Below, piece by piece: positions 16,832 to 26,321 of a stretch of 64,000 nt of DNA (positions within the stretch are counted from its first letter, which is position 1; each line of letters starts with the position of its first letter). The position numbers and the translations under genes are program-made. Under the pieces are notes generated by a model that was given only the letters and a program-made list of their open reading frames with translations, searched no databases and was not told where the DNA came from. This DNA comes from an uncultured Agathobacter sp. (GTDB lineage Bacteria > Bacillota > Clostridia > Lachnospirales > Lachnospiraceae). The stretch is from NCBI GenBank assembly GCA_934365945.1, contig CAKRNE010000003.1, positions 178,262 to 242,261 on the forward strand, in the 5' to 3' direction.

Positions 16832-18565
16832 TTACTTTCTGCTTCTCAAATGTCTTGGTATAAATGTTATAAAACGACCAACCTTGTAAGTAAATGATTT
16901 TCTTGTTTCTACTAATTCATATAAGAACTGACCTTTTTCCTGATTTATCTGATCATTTTGCTGTTGCAGAATTTTATTCTGCTGTTTTAAAACATTCTTC
17001 TCTTCCGTTAGTTTTTTGTTTTCCTTCTCAAGATTCTCTATCTTTGCTATTATTTCTTTCACTTTGTTACCTTCCCCGCTTTCAATTTTTATAATTTCAT
17101 CCTTTAACTTTTCATAATCTAAATGCATCTGTAGGTATTTCCACGCATCTATACAGAAACTTTCTTTCATACCTGTCCATGGACTTTTGCTATTCTCATA
17201 ATTAATTATTTTAAAGCGACTCAGATAAACCTGATCTTGCATCTCGTCTTCAATATAATTCCACTTATGTGATAACTCGCCAATATAATTTTTACATGCT
17301 ATATACACTGACTTCTGAAGATTTATTTTCTTATTTAATAAGTACCTTACCTTATAAGTCATATTATCCAAAAGCCATTTTTTTATATTAATCAATACTA
17401 CACTCATATCAGGATATACTGTATTTTTTAAATTAACTTCATCCGCAATAGCATCCTCATCTGCCCTTTTTTTATTAATCTTTCCTACAGTTGCTTCCAA
17501 ATATATATCGCTTATATCATGACCAAACAATTCTGATATATCACCAATACATATCATTTTGCAATTTAACCAAATAACTTTTTGTTGATCATTAAAAAGC
17601 TGTGGTACATGCAAAAAAGCCTTTACACGAGAACTTGTATTAATATTGTATAATGTAACACTTACATTATCAGAATTCATCTGTAGAAGCATATTTTTGT
17701 GCTTTTCTGAAACTAAATGCTGTAAAATTCTAATATCAAGCTTTTTGTTTTTTTTCAAATTTGCATTGATCGAATTAATAAGAGCAACAGCATATACTGC
17801 TTCATTATCGCTTATATAAAACGATATAGGAATAATATCTATATCTTTCTTTTGCTTCTGCATAATTCCCACGGTTTCTTGATACGCTTTTGTACATTCT
17901 AATTCTGTCATATCATAACCTGACAAAATAAGATAATGTGTCCACTGTTCAGAGTATGGATGGTCAAAATAAAGTTCGGGTGAATACTCCTGTGAATAGC
18001 GAAGAATAATTGACTTCTTTTTTATTCTTTCAATATCTGATTCATTCACATAATTCAAATTCTTCAGTAACTCACTATCATACACATCCGAGTTCTGAAC
18101 CATCTGATCATATGCAAAATTAAAGTATATTGGCAATTCAGCTATAGTCTGTTCTTCTGTCGCTGTTGTAAAATCTATCAAACTGACTGCATCATCATAT
18201 TTTTCAACCGATTGTGGAATGTAGCTTATAGCATTTGGAATATTTAACGCCTTTGCCTGTGTCATTCCTTTCATATCAAATTCATACAAATCAGATAAAT
18301 CAGACTGTACAATAGTATTCCATTGCAAACAAATAACTCTCTTTACAGATTTATCAATCATTTTGTAATCTGTAAAATACTCAATATGTACTTTATCACT
18401 CTGTATTCTATTAAAAATATCTTTTGAAACAGCATTATCGTCTATCTTTATCCATATTTGATATATACTTTCTTTATGTTTGTTTTCTACAATAGACATA
18501 AATAATGCATAGGTTGCGGCAAGATGTTCATTATTACAGTTTATTACAATATTAACAGTACTCAC
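16832..18565 (-). CDS. Tandem GT8-like protein without DXD motifs, with coiled-coil tail
   Basis: The 577-residue protein looks like two GT8-fold halves: 1-235 (VINCNNEHLAATYALFMSIV) and 245-475 (FYISDNEAVYAVALINSI). GT8 enzymes need a DXD motif inside a YLDxD segment to bind Mn and the nucleotide sugar. Here the matching places read CLQWNTIV (residues 79-86) and WLNCKMIC (332-339), so both are lost. The late H...KPW element is also changed (INYENSKSPW). Residues 482-556 form a coiled coil rich in Glu, Lys and Gln, and the C-terminus (FTYKVGRFITFIPRHLR) looks like a membrane-touching amphipathic helix. The frame is intact and sits between two polymerase genes, overlapping the upstream one by 14 bases. 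It may be a non-catalytic partner of those polymerases. Confidence 0.75.
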   Translation of the reverse strand: MSTVNIVINCNNEHLAATYALFMSIVENKHKESIYQIWIKIDDNAVSKDIFNRIQSDKVHIEYFTDYKMIDKSVKRVICLQWNTIVQSDLSDLYEFDMKGMTQAKALNIPNAISYIPQSVEKYDDAVSLIDFTTATEEQTIAELPIYFNFAYDQMVQNSDVYDSELLKNLNYVNESDIERIKKKSIILRYSQEYSPELYFDHPYSEQWTHYLILSGYDMTELECTKAYQETVGIMQKQKKDIDIIPISFYISDNEAVYAVALINSINANLKKNKKLDIRILQHLVSEKHKNMLLQMNSDNVSVTLYNINTSSRVKAFLHVPQLFNDQQKVIWLNCKMICIGDISELFGHDISDIYLEATVGKINKKRADEDAIADEVNLKNTVYPDMSVVLINIKKWLLDNMTYKVRYLLNKKINLQKSVYIACKNYIGELSHKWNYIEDEMQDQVYLSRFKIINYENSKSPWTGMKESFCIDAWKYLQMHLDYEKLKDEIIKIESGEGNKVKEIIAKIENLEKENKKLTEEKNVLKQQNKILQQQNDQINQEKGQFLYELVETRKSFTYKVGRFITFIPRHLRSRK

Positions 18566-20351
18566 TTCTATTCTCCTTCATAATTTTTCTATACAGCCTT
18601 TTACAATTTCCTTTATCAATATGTGTATAAAATTTTCTGACTCTTCTATAATATTTAAAGGACATTCTTCCTTTTTTTTTCAATATTTTATAGATTGATT
18701 CAAGTAATGTCTCTTTTGAAGTTACAACTTCTCCGAAACCATCATTATAATAATCAAAATACCCCTTAGAATATGTATGACCCTCAAAAAAAGTATCTGC
18801 ATCAAATTGATAATATATAATCGGCTTTTTTAGATAGGCAAAATCAAAGGCAACTGATGAATAGTCAGTGACCATAATTGCACTTTTAGCAAAAATATCT
18901 CGCCAATGCGTATCTTTATCAATTAATACAACTCTATCTGAAATTTTCATTTTATCCATAAATGGTTCGACGAGTGGATGAGGCATATATGCAACCTGAT
19001 AACCTTGTTTTTCACAATTAGAAATAAACTCTTCATTGCTTAACACTTCGCTATAACGTTTAAAATAAGCACTTTTAGCACCATCAGGTCTAAGCACCCA
19101 TCTGTATACTTCTTCTTCATCGTCATATTGCTGTTCCATTATGTCTTTTCTCCATGTTGGAAGAAACAATACATATTTCGCCTTATCTCTATACAATTTA
19201 TCAAATCTCGGCATTCCAACATTCCATATTTGCTCTGGATTATAAAAATATTTTTCCTCAATAAATGCCTTCTGCTCTTTATCCGAACTAGATACAATAG
19301 CATGACAATCCTGATTCAATCTGTTCAACCATTTGGTATGGTTATCTTTAGTTACACCATGCTGCAAAAATATTACTTTAGCCTGATGGTATATATCTCT
19401 GAAATATTCTTCCTTGTCTCCATATGGATTTTCAACCCAACCATTCAACTGAGATGTAAAAATATAATCCGCCAACGGCAATATCGCCCTATGTTCATCT
19501 GACATTGCCGAAATGACTTTTCCGTGTTTTTTTATTCTCTCATAGTCATCAGAACCTGCACTTAAAACATAATAGCAATCAGCAACATCAGGATGCTTCC
19601 TATTAATATATCTAAAAAAGATTTCTCCATTATCATCTGCACGATCAATTCTATCCATAAAAAGCCAAATAGGTTTGTTCTTTTTCATCTTCTTTTCAAA
19701 ATATTTTTTTCGGATATCAACTACATCACTATATTCAATTTCTTTCCTAAATCTTTCTTCACAAATATTTTGTATATTATCTAACGACTTTTCGATTACT
19801 ATACTTGCATCTTTGTTTTTTAAAATCCATCCATTACGCTCTGCATACTGATTTGTGAGCAAATCAGCAATCGGAGAGAATCTCATATAGTTAATTTTAC
19901 CGCTATAACATTTTATTCCATTACAATAGTAAATGAAACGAATAACATATTTTTCATTATCACACAACTTTAAAATATATTTAAATGCCGTTCTCGTCTC
20001 ATATGTCTCACTATTCTTTTTCAAGTCCAGCCCTGCATCATACATATCGCATGAATATAGTTCACCATTAATTTCAATATTCAAATCAAAAGATTCCAAT
20101 AAAACTGTTGGCCATGACACATTTCCTTCTATAGTCAATTCATCATCATTTATTTTCAAAAAATTAATATAAGTAGCTAAATAAGAAACATTTGCAACAT
20201 TTGTCTGCCCAATTCTGAACATGCAGTCTCCACCTATATCAATAAGTTCAAACTTAGTTCCATACTTTTTATATAATTCACTTATAATAAGAGGCAATTT
20301 TGCCATTCCATAATGTTCTATAATTTCTTTATCGCTCTTTTGTTTTTCCAT
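18552..20351 (-). CDS. CDP-glycerol glycerophosphotransferase-type enzyme (TagB/TagF-like)
   Basis: The 599-residue protein has a shorter N-terminal region (1-215) and a C-terminal transferase domain with VIFLQHGVTKDNHTKW, VAYMPHPLVEPF and MVTDYSSVAFDFAYLKKPII. These match the conserved His motifs and the CDP-contacting Ser-Ser of the TagB/TagF class. It likely transfers glycerol-phosphate or a similar polyol phosphate. Having two members of this class of different size in one locus fits a primer enzyme plus a polymerase, as TagB and TagF do in Bacillus; the assignment of roles is inference. It overlaps the GT8-like gene by 14 bases and lies directly downstream of the permease gene. Confidence 0.9.
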   Translation of the reverse strand: MEKQKSDKEIIEHYGMAKLPLIISELYKKYGTKFELIDIGGDCMFRIGQTNVANVSYLATYINFLKINDDELTIEGNVSWPTVLLESFDLNIEINGELYSCDMYDAGLDLKKNSETYETRTAFKYILKLCDNEKYVIRFIYYCNGIKCYSGKINYMRFSPIADLLTNQYAERNGWILKNKDASIVIEKSLDNIQNICEERFRKEIEYSDVVDIRKKYFEKKMKKNKPIWLFMDRIDRADDNGEIFFRYINRKHPDVADCYYVLSAGSDDYERIKKHGKVISAMSDEHRAILPLADYIFTSQLNGWVENPYGDKEEYFRDIYHQAKVIFLQHGVTKDNHTKWLNRLNQDCHAIVSSSDKEQKAFIEEKYFYNPEQIWNVGMPRFDKLYRDKAKYVLFLPTWRKDIMEQQYDDEEEVYRWVLRPDGAKSAYFKRYSEVLSNEEFISNCEKQGYQVAYMPHPLVEPFMDKMKISDRVVLIDKDTHWRDIFAKSAIMVTDYSSVAFDFAYLKKPIIYYQFDADTFFEGHTYSKGYFDYYNDGFGEVVTSKETLLESIYKILKKKGRMSFKYYRRVRKFYTHIDKGNCKRLYRKIMKENRSEYC

Positions 20352-20354
20352 AGA

Positions 20355-21158
20355 CTATATTTCCATCATCATTTTATTTTCGTTTTTTCTATAAACGAAT
20401 ACACCAATAACAAATGCAGCTATCGCATAAACCACTAATTTAATCCACTCCGTATAATAAGGATATAAATTATAAACAACAGAATATCTTGCTATATCTA
20501 TAGCTAGATAAACCGGATTAAAAGACAATATCTCCTGCATAAATCCCGGTAACCTTTCTGCTGGATAAAATATTGCTGACATATACATGATAATTGTCAT
20601 AAAAATACTATATAAATGTTTTATATCTGCAAAAAACACATAAATCGTTGCAAGAATATATCCAACTCCGGTTGCAAATACTGTTATCAGAAAAATATCA
20701 GGTATAAATAATAACGCTTTAAATGACACCTTTATTCTAAAGAATATTAAAATGCCTACATATGGGATTAATGTATACAGGAAATTAACAAAAGCTGTAT
20801 ATATCCTCGATAAAACAAATGTCTGTTTCGAAAGCTTAGATTTTATAATCAAATTTTTATTGTCAACTAACGCCGTCATTGCATGGCTTGTCGCCGTATT
20901 AAATAAAGCATAAATTATCTGACCAGTAAGATAATATACTGGAAAGTTTTCAATGCTTTTTTTGAACATATATGAGAAAATCAAAGACATGACTATCATG
21001 TTAAGGAGTGGTCCCAAAACAGACCACATAATGCCAAGATAACTTCTCGCATATTTTCTCTTTATCTCTCTTCCAGTAAGCTGTTTAATTACAAAAATAT
21101 ACTGTCTTTTTTTCTCCGACATTTTTATTTTAAATTTACATTTATTTTTTCTTTTCAT
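20355..21158 (-). CDS. ABC-2 type polymer export permease (TagG/Wzm-like)
   Basis: About 267 residues with six hydrophobic segments, beginning after the cytosolic KQLTGREIKRKYARSYLGIMW element that is typical of TagG/Wzm permeases, and ending with YRKNENKMMMEI. It moves lipid-linked polymers across the membrane with its ATPase partner, encoded next door. I chose ATG at 21158 because AGGGA precedes it and the upstream stop TAA is one base away; an ATG 12 codons earlier would overlap the ATPase gene by 35 bases. This pairs with the cohesin/ATPase fusion protein immediately upstream and implies ABC-dependent, not Wzx/Wzy-dependent, export. Confidence 0.92.
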   Translation of the reverse strand: MKRKNKCKFKIKMSEKKRQYIFVIKQLTGREIKRKYARSYLGIMWSVLGPLLNMIVMSLIFSYMFKKSIENFPVYYLTGQIIYALFNTATSHAMTALVDNKNLIIKSKLSKQTFVLSRIYTAFVNFLYTLIPYVGILIFFRIKVSFKALLFIPDIFLITVFATGVGYILATIYVFFADIKHLYSIFMTIIMYMSAIFYPAERLPGFMQEILSFNPVYLAIDIARYSVVYNLYPYYTEWIKLVVYAIAAFVIGVFVYRKNENKMMMEI

Positions 21159-21159
21159 G

Positions 21160-23079
21160 TTATTTTCCCTGTTCCTGATACTTTTGGCAAACAACCTTTG
21201 CGTCTCCCACCATTTGTAACTTACCTTTTTCTATCCAGACAACTTTAGAACAATTATCCAATATTGTTCCCATGCTATGACTTACCAACAATACCGTTGA
21301 ACCACCATGTATCATTTCTTTTACTCGTGCAAGACTCTTTTTTCTGAAGAATTCATCTCCAACAGATAATACCTCATCCAAAATTAATATCTCCGCGGCA
21401 TCTCCTGCAGTTGCAATAGAAAATCCCAAACGGCTTACCATACCACTCGAAAAATTCTTCACTTTCTCATCAACAAAATTCTCTAATTCAGCGAATTCTA
21501 TAATTTCATCAAAATGTTCATCAAGAAATTTCTTGCTATATCCTATAATTGAGCCATTCAGATAAACATTCTCTCTTGCTGTCAGTTCCATATCAAAGCC
21601 AGTACCCAACGTAAGTAATTGAACTTTGCTTCTATCCACTTCAATATGCCCAGAAGTTGGATTTATTACTCCAGATACAAGTCTGAGCATAGTACTTTTT
21701 CCAGAGCCATTAGTTCCTATAATTCCTACAACCTCGCCTTTATAGACATCAAAACTCACATTATCAAGAGCCACTAATTCCTTATAATGTAGTTTTTTTG
21801 TAACCTTCTGAATAAAATATTCCTTTATTCCAGAAGAAGCGCTATCTGCAATTTTAAATCTCATTGTAACATTTTTTACTGATATCACAGGATTTTCTCT
21901 ATTAAGCTCCGTAATTTCTTCAACTGTATCATCCTCAATGTCAATTAATGCTGGAGCATATGCATCTAATTGTTCTCTTGCAAAATCATCATCTTTTCGT
22001 CTTCTATTTATCTTAATTCTTTTTGTTACCAAATAAGCGATTACTATTATAACAACAGGTATAAGTAATAATATAATAAATGCCGCAAAATACTTTATAT
22101 TTTTATTTTTTTCGTAACTCTCTCCCTCCTGTGGATTCCATCTTGAAAGACTTCCATCTGAGTTAACAGTATAAAACCTCGTCACTCCATTATTTTTTAA
22201 AACATAGCACACATTCTGTGCCTTTATCACATCCAAAGAAAGCTCCTCTGGCCAATTATCGCAGGCATAAGGAGATGTGTAATAATAAATATATTTTCCA
22301 TTATTATAAAAATTACATTCAAATAATTGTTTCTCAGAATTACTGTAACTATACAAATGTGTCTCGCCTTTTGAGTCGACAAGCGTGAGAAAATAAATAG
22401 TTTTACTCTTATTTGACAAGAATGTCACATCCATATCCCCAAGTTTTCCCGGCACCAATGTATATTTCCATTTGACACTGTCAGGCACATACTGATTGGA
22501 ATCAACCACATAGTAATCTGTGTTATTCATCTTTATTGCTGGTTCCAAATGAGGAACAGTTGTCTCAAATGGTCCTACATACTGTGGTTGCTGTGGCTGT
22601 TCATCCTGCCTTGGCGCACCTGTATCCTCTCCTGAAATCTTTATAGGCGCTTCCGGAAGATTTGTCACCTCAAACTGTTCTGTGCTGCTGGTCTGTGATG
22701 TATAGATTACTGCATTCTTTACATTTATGTATGCATCTCCGCCACTCTTAGACTTAAATGAAAGCATGTATTTGATTTCATTTGATACACCAACGCCCTC
22801 AAGTGTGATTACTCCATTCTCTTCTGAATCGGCGCCTCCCGTATACTCCATACGCGAATTATCATATTGAAGCTCCACATGGTAGGAGCCCATATCGGAA
22901 TCAGTCTTCAGATATACACCAATCTGAAACTGTGTATTGTTGTCCTCTTCATAGCTCTCTGAACCGAATGTAACACTTCCCGCTGCTGCATAAACTGCTG
23001 TCGGGCAATAAAATAATGCTGCTAACATGCAAAACACTGCTGTAATGTATGTTATCCTGTTTAATAATCTTTTTCTCAT
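21160..23079 (-). CDS. Polymer-export ABC ATPase fused to an extracellular cohesin-like domain
   Basis: The 639-residue protein has a signal-like N-terminus (1-31, ending AVYAAAG). A cohesin-like beta sandwich follows at about 33-150 (VTFGSESYEEDNNTQFQI, then VELQYDNSRMEYTGG). A Pro/Gln linker covers 151-170, a second extracellular region 171-327, one membrane helix about 329-352, and a basic stop-transfer stretch (KRIKINRRRK). From about 398 it is a TagH/Wzt-type ABC ATPase: Walker A GTNGSGKS (455-462), signature NFSSGM, Walker B ILILDE (564-569) and H-loop His601. Usual TagH/Wzt ATPases are soluble or have a cytosolic C-terminal domain; an extracellular N-terminal domain tied through a membrane helix is unusual. 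The frame is uninterrupted, so I see no sign of two genes joined by error. It overlaps the upstream gene by four bases (ATGA type) and pairs with the permease. Confidence 0.9.
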   Translation of the reverse strand: MRKRLLNRITYITAVFCMLAALFYCPTAVYAAAGSVTFGSESYEEDNNTQFQIGVYLKTDSDMGSYHVELQYDNSRMEYTGGADSEENGVITLEGVGVSNEIKYMLSFKSKSGGDAYINVKNAVIYTSQTSSTEQFEVTNLPEAPIKISGEDTGAPRQDEQPQQPQYVGPFETTVPHLEPAIKMNNTDYYVVDSNQYVPDSVKWKYTLVPGKLGDMDVTFLSNKSKTIYFLTLVDSKGETHLYSYSNSEKQLFECNFYNNGKYIYYYTSPYACDNWPEELSLDVIKAQNVCYVLKNNGVTRFYTVNSDGSLSRWNPQEGESYEKNKNIKYFAAFIILLLIPVVIIVIAYLVTKRIKINRRRKDDDFAREQLDAYAPALIDIEDDTVEEITELNRENPVISVKNVTMRFKIADSASSGIKEYFIQKVTKKLHYKELVALDNVSFDVYKGEVVGIIGTNGSGKSTMLRLVSGVINPTSGHIEVDRSKVQLLTLGTGFDMELTARENVYLNGSIIGYSKKFLDEHFDEIIEFAELENFVDEKVKNFSSGMVSRLGFSIATAGDAAEILILDEVLSVGDEFFRKKSLARVKEMIHGGSTVLLVSHSMGTILDNCSKVVWIEKGKLQMVGDAKVVCQKYQEQGK

Positions 23080-24389
23080 CTTGTCCTCATCTGAATTCTT
23101 TTTCTTATATATACAAATTTTTTGTATCTTTTTGCAGAACGCAGACTCCTGTCCACACTCTCCCCTAAACGCACAATACTACCTTCTATCCAGGCACTCT
23201 CATGAATTTCTCTTTTTAATACACCAATCATAATCAGTGTTTTCCTAAGAAACCTCTGATTGACTATCTCCTCATGTGTCAACTCAGCAGCCACCTTTTT
23301 CAAATTGCCCTCTAGTACATCATCAGAAAACAATAAGTCTCCAAATTCTCCAACCTCATACATCGTTGGTCTTGCCATAAGAGGTTTTAAAAGCTGTTCC
23401 ACAAATGTGACACTGCCTTTTATGTCATAGTTTTCAATGGAGCTCATGTAGCTTTTGAGCAGCTCGATGTTTTCAAGAATAATCGGCTTGTTTGGATTTT
23501 CTTCCATGTCAGTTATCGGAATATACCTTTCATTCTGACATTCATAGCCCACTGTCATCCCCTCCGGTGCTGTGAAAACTGCCTCAAACAGACAATTACT
23601 GAAATATGATTTTCTATCCAGTCCTCTTAAAGGGTCGAAATAGAAACCATGATACATACCGGAATTTTCATCCTTAGGTATCTCATACAATCCAAAATAA
23701 AAGCCATCAATTCTTTCCTTTTGTGTCAAATGTCTAATTGTCTGCTGCAGGGTTCCTACCCATCCACTATCCACAAGAGCATAGTTTACATCATCAAGCA
23801 GCCCCTCTTGTCTTAGATAACCTATAGCTTTAGGATAAGCCTCCTCTGAATGCTTCCTGATAAACCCCATCAGTTTTTTATTGCCTATGAATTTCTGCTT
23901 TAATGACATTACCTCCTGATAGTTTAAAATCCTGTCAGGATCTTTTCCTGCATCACATTCCTTAGCAACTGAGTCAATTTCGGCATCCGTAAGTGCAGCT
24001 CTTTTCATTATCCTTCTGAAGGTCACATCTATTCCACCTATAAATATACGGTCAAGGCATTTATCTCCAAGCATCGCATACTCCGGCACCCTCATTGAAT
24101 ATCTGGACACATTAAGGTATCGAATATCAATATCGAGCTTCATTTTTCTGTTTATGTCTTTTGCAACCAGATACATCTGGTAGCCATCTCTTGAAAGGAA
24201 ATAAAGACGGCTGATATCATTGGCTTTAGCCTGCTCAAGTACCCATGTTACAAACTCTATAAGAACCGGTATCATAGCGGTATTATATAGATTAGTCTGC
24301 CTCTGTTTACGATATGCATCGCCATAAACTTCTCTATTATATATTATTTTCCTGTAATAATCAATTCTGTTTTTATTTCTTTTTTCCAT
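23076..24389 (-). CDS. Stand-alone COG5610 C-terminal-type domain protein
   Basis: The 437-residue protein has no HAD motifs. It matches the second domain of the 700-residue protein at 7134-9236: LYFLSRDGYQMYLVAKD, YLNVSRYSMR and LVDSGWVGTLQQTIRHL align with the corresponding segments there. No signal peptide or membrane helix is seen. The start overlaps the GT2 gene by 46 bases; the ribosome binding site is weak, so the exact start is not certain. The stop overlaps the ATPase gene start by four bases. Role: an unassigned step in polymer synthesis or modification; paralogy with the other protein is read directly from the sequence. Confidence 0.72.
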   Translation of the reverse strand: MEKRNKNRIDYYRKIIYNREVYGDAYRKQRQTNLYNTAMIPVLIEFVTWVLEQAKANDISRLYFLSRDGYQMYLVAKDINRKMKLDIDIRYLNVSRYSMRVPEYAMLGDKCLDRIFIGGIDVTFRRIMKRAALTDAEIDSVAKECDAGKDPDRILNYQEVMSLKQKFIGNKKLMGFIRKHSEEAYPKAIGYLRQEGLLDDVNYALVDSGWVGTLQQTIRHLTQKERIDGFYFGLYEIPKDENSGMYHGFYFDPLRGLDRKSYFSNCLFEAVFTAPEGMTVGYECQNERYIPITDMEENPNKPIILENIELLKSYMSSIENYDIKGSVTFVEQLLKPLMARPTMYEVGEFGDLLFSDDVLEGNLKKVAAELTHEEIVNQRFLRKTLIMIGVLKREIHESAWIEGSIVRLGESVDRSLRSAKRYKKFVYIRKRIQMRTR

Positions 24390-25198
24390 GACTTCTTTCG
24401 TTTTACCTTATACAGTAAATCTCTCGGTATCATACACGCTGCAATCGGGCGAATAACATATATCCATCCTTTAGGAAATAATATATGCATTTTTTTAAAA
24501 TTAACATATCTGACCTTTGCCTCGTTTATGCTTCTATTCAGATCACGCCGTTTATAGGAATTAGCATCCTCTCTGTATGTAAAAAGCGGCTTCTGTATAT
24601 TGTACCCCTTTTTTCCCAACTGTCTGAGCCTCATAAACAGCTCATAATCCTCACATAATAGAGTCTCCTTTGATACCTTATAGCCTTCTGTCTCTTCAAA
24701 CAATGAAGCCCTATACATAACTGTCGGATGAATATATGGAGAAAACTTCAGATAATCGTTCTCTGTCGGTCTTTCCGGCCTTGTCGCCATCCCCCATATT
24801 CCATTATCATCTAAAAGCTTCGCATTACAGCCACACCAGCTATACTCCGGATGTGATTCCATAAAATCATACTGTTCCTGAAGTCTTCCCGGGTCTGATA
24901 TATCGTCAGCATCCATTCTTGCAATATATCTGCCCTTTGCATGCTCAATGCATGAATTTAAAGAAAAGGCCAGTCCATGATTTTCTTTCTGACCTATTAA
25001 TACTATTCTCGGGTCTAACTGCTTGATTTTTTCAAGCATTAAAGCGGCATGAGGCTGTGATCCATCATCATATATAATGAACTCAAAGTCCTTAAAGCTC
25101 TGATTCAATATTGATTCCACTGCTTTTTGCAGGATTTGCTCATCCCATTGATTGTACACGCCCATTATTACCGAAACAGACACTTCTTTTTCTTTCAT
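24344..25198 (-). CDS. GT2 family glycosyltransferase
   Basis: The 284-residue protein starts with the GT-A nucleotide-binding pattern SVSVIMGVYNQWDEQ, then FEFIIYDDGS, and RYIARMDADDIS with the DXD-type metal site, followed by a typical acceptor region (EDYELFMRLRQLGKKGY). It is a cytosolic inverting sugar transferase that would extend the lipid-linked repeat. It overlaps the GT4 gene by four bases (ATGA), which indicates translational coupling. The donor sugar is unknown. Confidence 0.93.
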   Translation of the reverse strand: MKEKEVSVSVIMGVYNQWDEQILQKAVESILNQSFKDFEFIIYDDGSQPHAALMLEKIKQLDPRIVLIGQKENHGLAFSLNSCIEHAKGRYIARMDADDISDPGRLQEQYDFMESHPEYSWCGCNAKLLDDNGIWGMATRPERPTENDYLKFSPYIHPTVMYRASLFEETEGYKVSKETLLCEDYELFMRLRQLGKKGYNIQKPLFTYREDANSYKRRDLNRSINEAKVRYVNFKKMHILFPKGWIYVIRPIAACMIPRDLLYKVKRKKSWKKEIKTELIITGK

Positions 25199-26313
25199 AA
25201 ACCTACCACCGTATATACCTGCTCCATAATTTTATCTGTATGTTCTTTTGAAAACCATTGTACAGTTTTCAAAGCATTTGCCAAGAGTTCCTCTGCTGTC
25301 TCAGGATTTTCCTTGATTTTTTTTATATAATACGCAAAACTTTCTTCATCATTCGGCTCGCATACATATGCATTCTCACCGTGTCTTGCATATTCTCTTG
25401 TGCCTCTATTATCTGCTGCTATAAGTGGCACACCACAAGCCATTGCCTCTAGAGCTGCCATTCCAAGTCCTTCTCTTATCGAAGGAAACACAAAACAATC
25501 CGCATTATACAGCACACTTCGTGTGTCATTCACATATCCACGCAGATGCACTTGGTCATTCATATGATATTCGGCAATCATTTTTTCAAGTCTTTCTTTC
25601 CCGTCTCCCTTGCCATATATGTCATACTGTATATTCTTGTCATTCAGCAAATTAATTGCTTTTATAACAACTTGATGATTTTTATTCTGATTCAGCTCTC
25701 CAACCGATACAACTCTGAATATATCACCGGTTCTCTCATATTTTCGTCCGGGCTTAAATCTGTCCAGGTCAATTCCTATCCCCGGAATCCGCACAGTATG
25801 TTTTGCCTTCATTTTCTGAGATTGTTTATAATCAGCCTCATTTATTGTAATAAGGCAGTCCGTATATCGCGCCAGAATTTTCTCAACAGGATAATAAAAC
25901 ATCCAGTTCTTCATCGGCGCCCCCTTGTAAAAATGGAAGCCATGCGCTGTATATATTACTTTACAGTCTATTTTTCTTCCAACAAGACGCCCCAGCACTC
26001 CTCCTACAGGGGTATGGCAATGTATCAGATTTATATTTTCTGTTTTTGCAATTTCAAGTATCTCTTTATAGCTCTTATATAATGACACAATATTATAAGG
26101 ATTTTTATCTATATCTACATGATGTAAGACAATTCCATTATTTATTAGCTCATTTTTATCAAACTCATAAACTGTATTGTTAAAATTTGCCGCATAATGC
26201 ACCTCATATCCAAGCTTTTGCATTATATGTACATTATCCATCTCAAACCTGGACACAAAACCACCTACAGTTGTGATTATAAGAGATTTTTTCACTTTAT
26301 TACCGGTACTCAT
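25195..26313 (-). CDS. GT4 family glycosyltransferase
   Basis: The 372-residue GT-B fold protein has an N-terminal acceptor domain (KKSLIITTVGGFVSRFEMDN, then INLIHCHTPVGGVLGRL) and a C-terminal donor domain (FRVVSVGELNQNKNH, and the retaining E-x7-E element in REGLGMAALEAMACGVP). It resembles EpsD/Cps-type transferases that add a sugar to lipid-linked oligosaccharides. It sits near the head of the polysaccharide transcript, eight bases after the SH3 lipoprotein gene. Confidence 0.92.
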   Translation of the reverse strand: MSTGNKVKKSLIITTVGGFVSRFEMDNVHIMQKLGYEVHYAANFNNTVYEFDKNELINNGIVLHHVDIDKNPYNIVSLYKSYKEILEIAKTENINLIHCHTPVGGVLGRLVGRKIDCKVIYTAHGFHFYKGAPMKNWMFYYPVEKILARYTDCLITINEADYKQSQKMKAKHTVRIPGIGIDLDRFKPGRKYERTGDIFRVVSVGELNQNKNHQVVIKAINLLNDKNIQYDIYGKGDGKERLEKMIAEYHMNDQVHLRGYVNDTRSVLYNADCFVFPSIREGLGMAALEAMACGVPLIAADNRGTREYARHGENAYVCEPNDEESFAYYIKKIKENPETAEELLANALKTVQWFSKEHTDKIMEQVYTVVGL

Positions 26314-26321
26314 ATGCCTGC

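Noticed and set aside
16832..18565. Pseudogene
   Set aside because: The frame is intact, overlaps its neighbour in operon style and keeps an organised coiled coil, so it is probably a functional non-catalytic protein.
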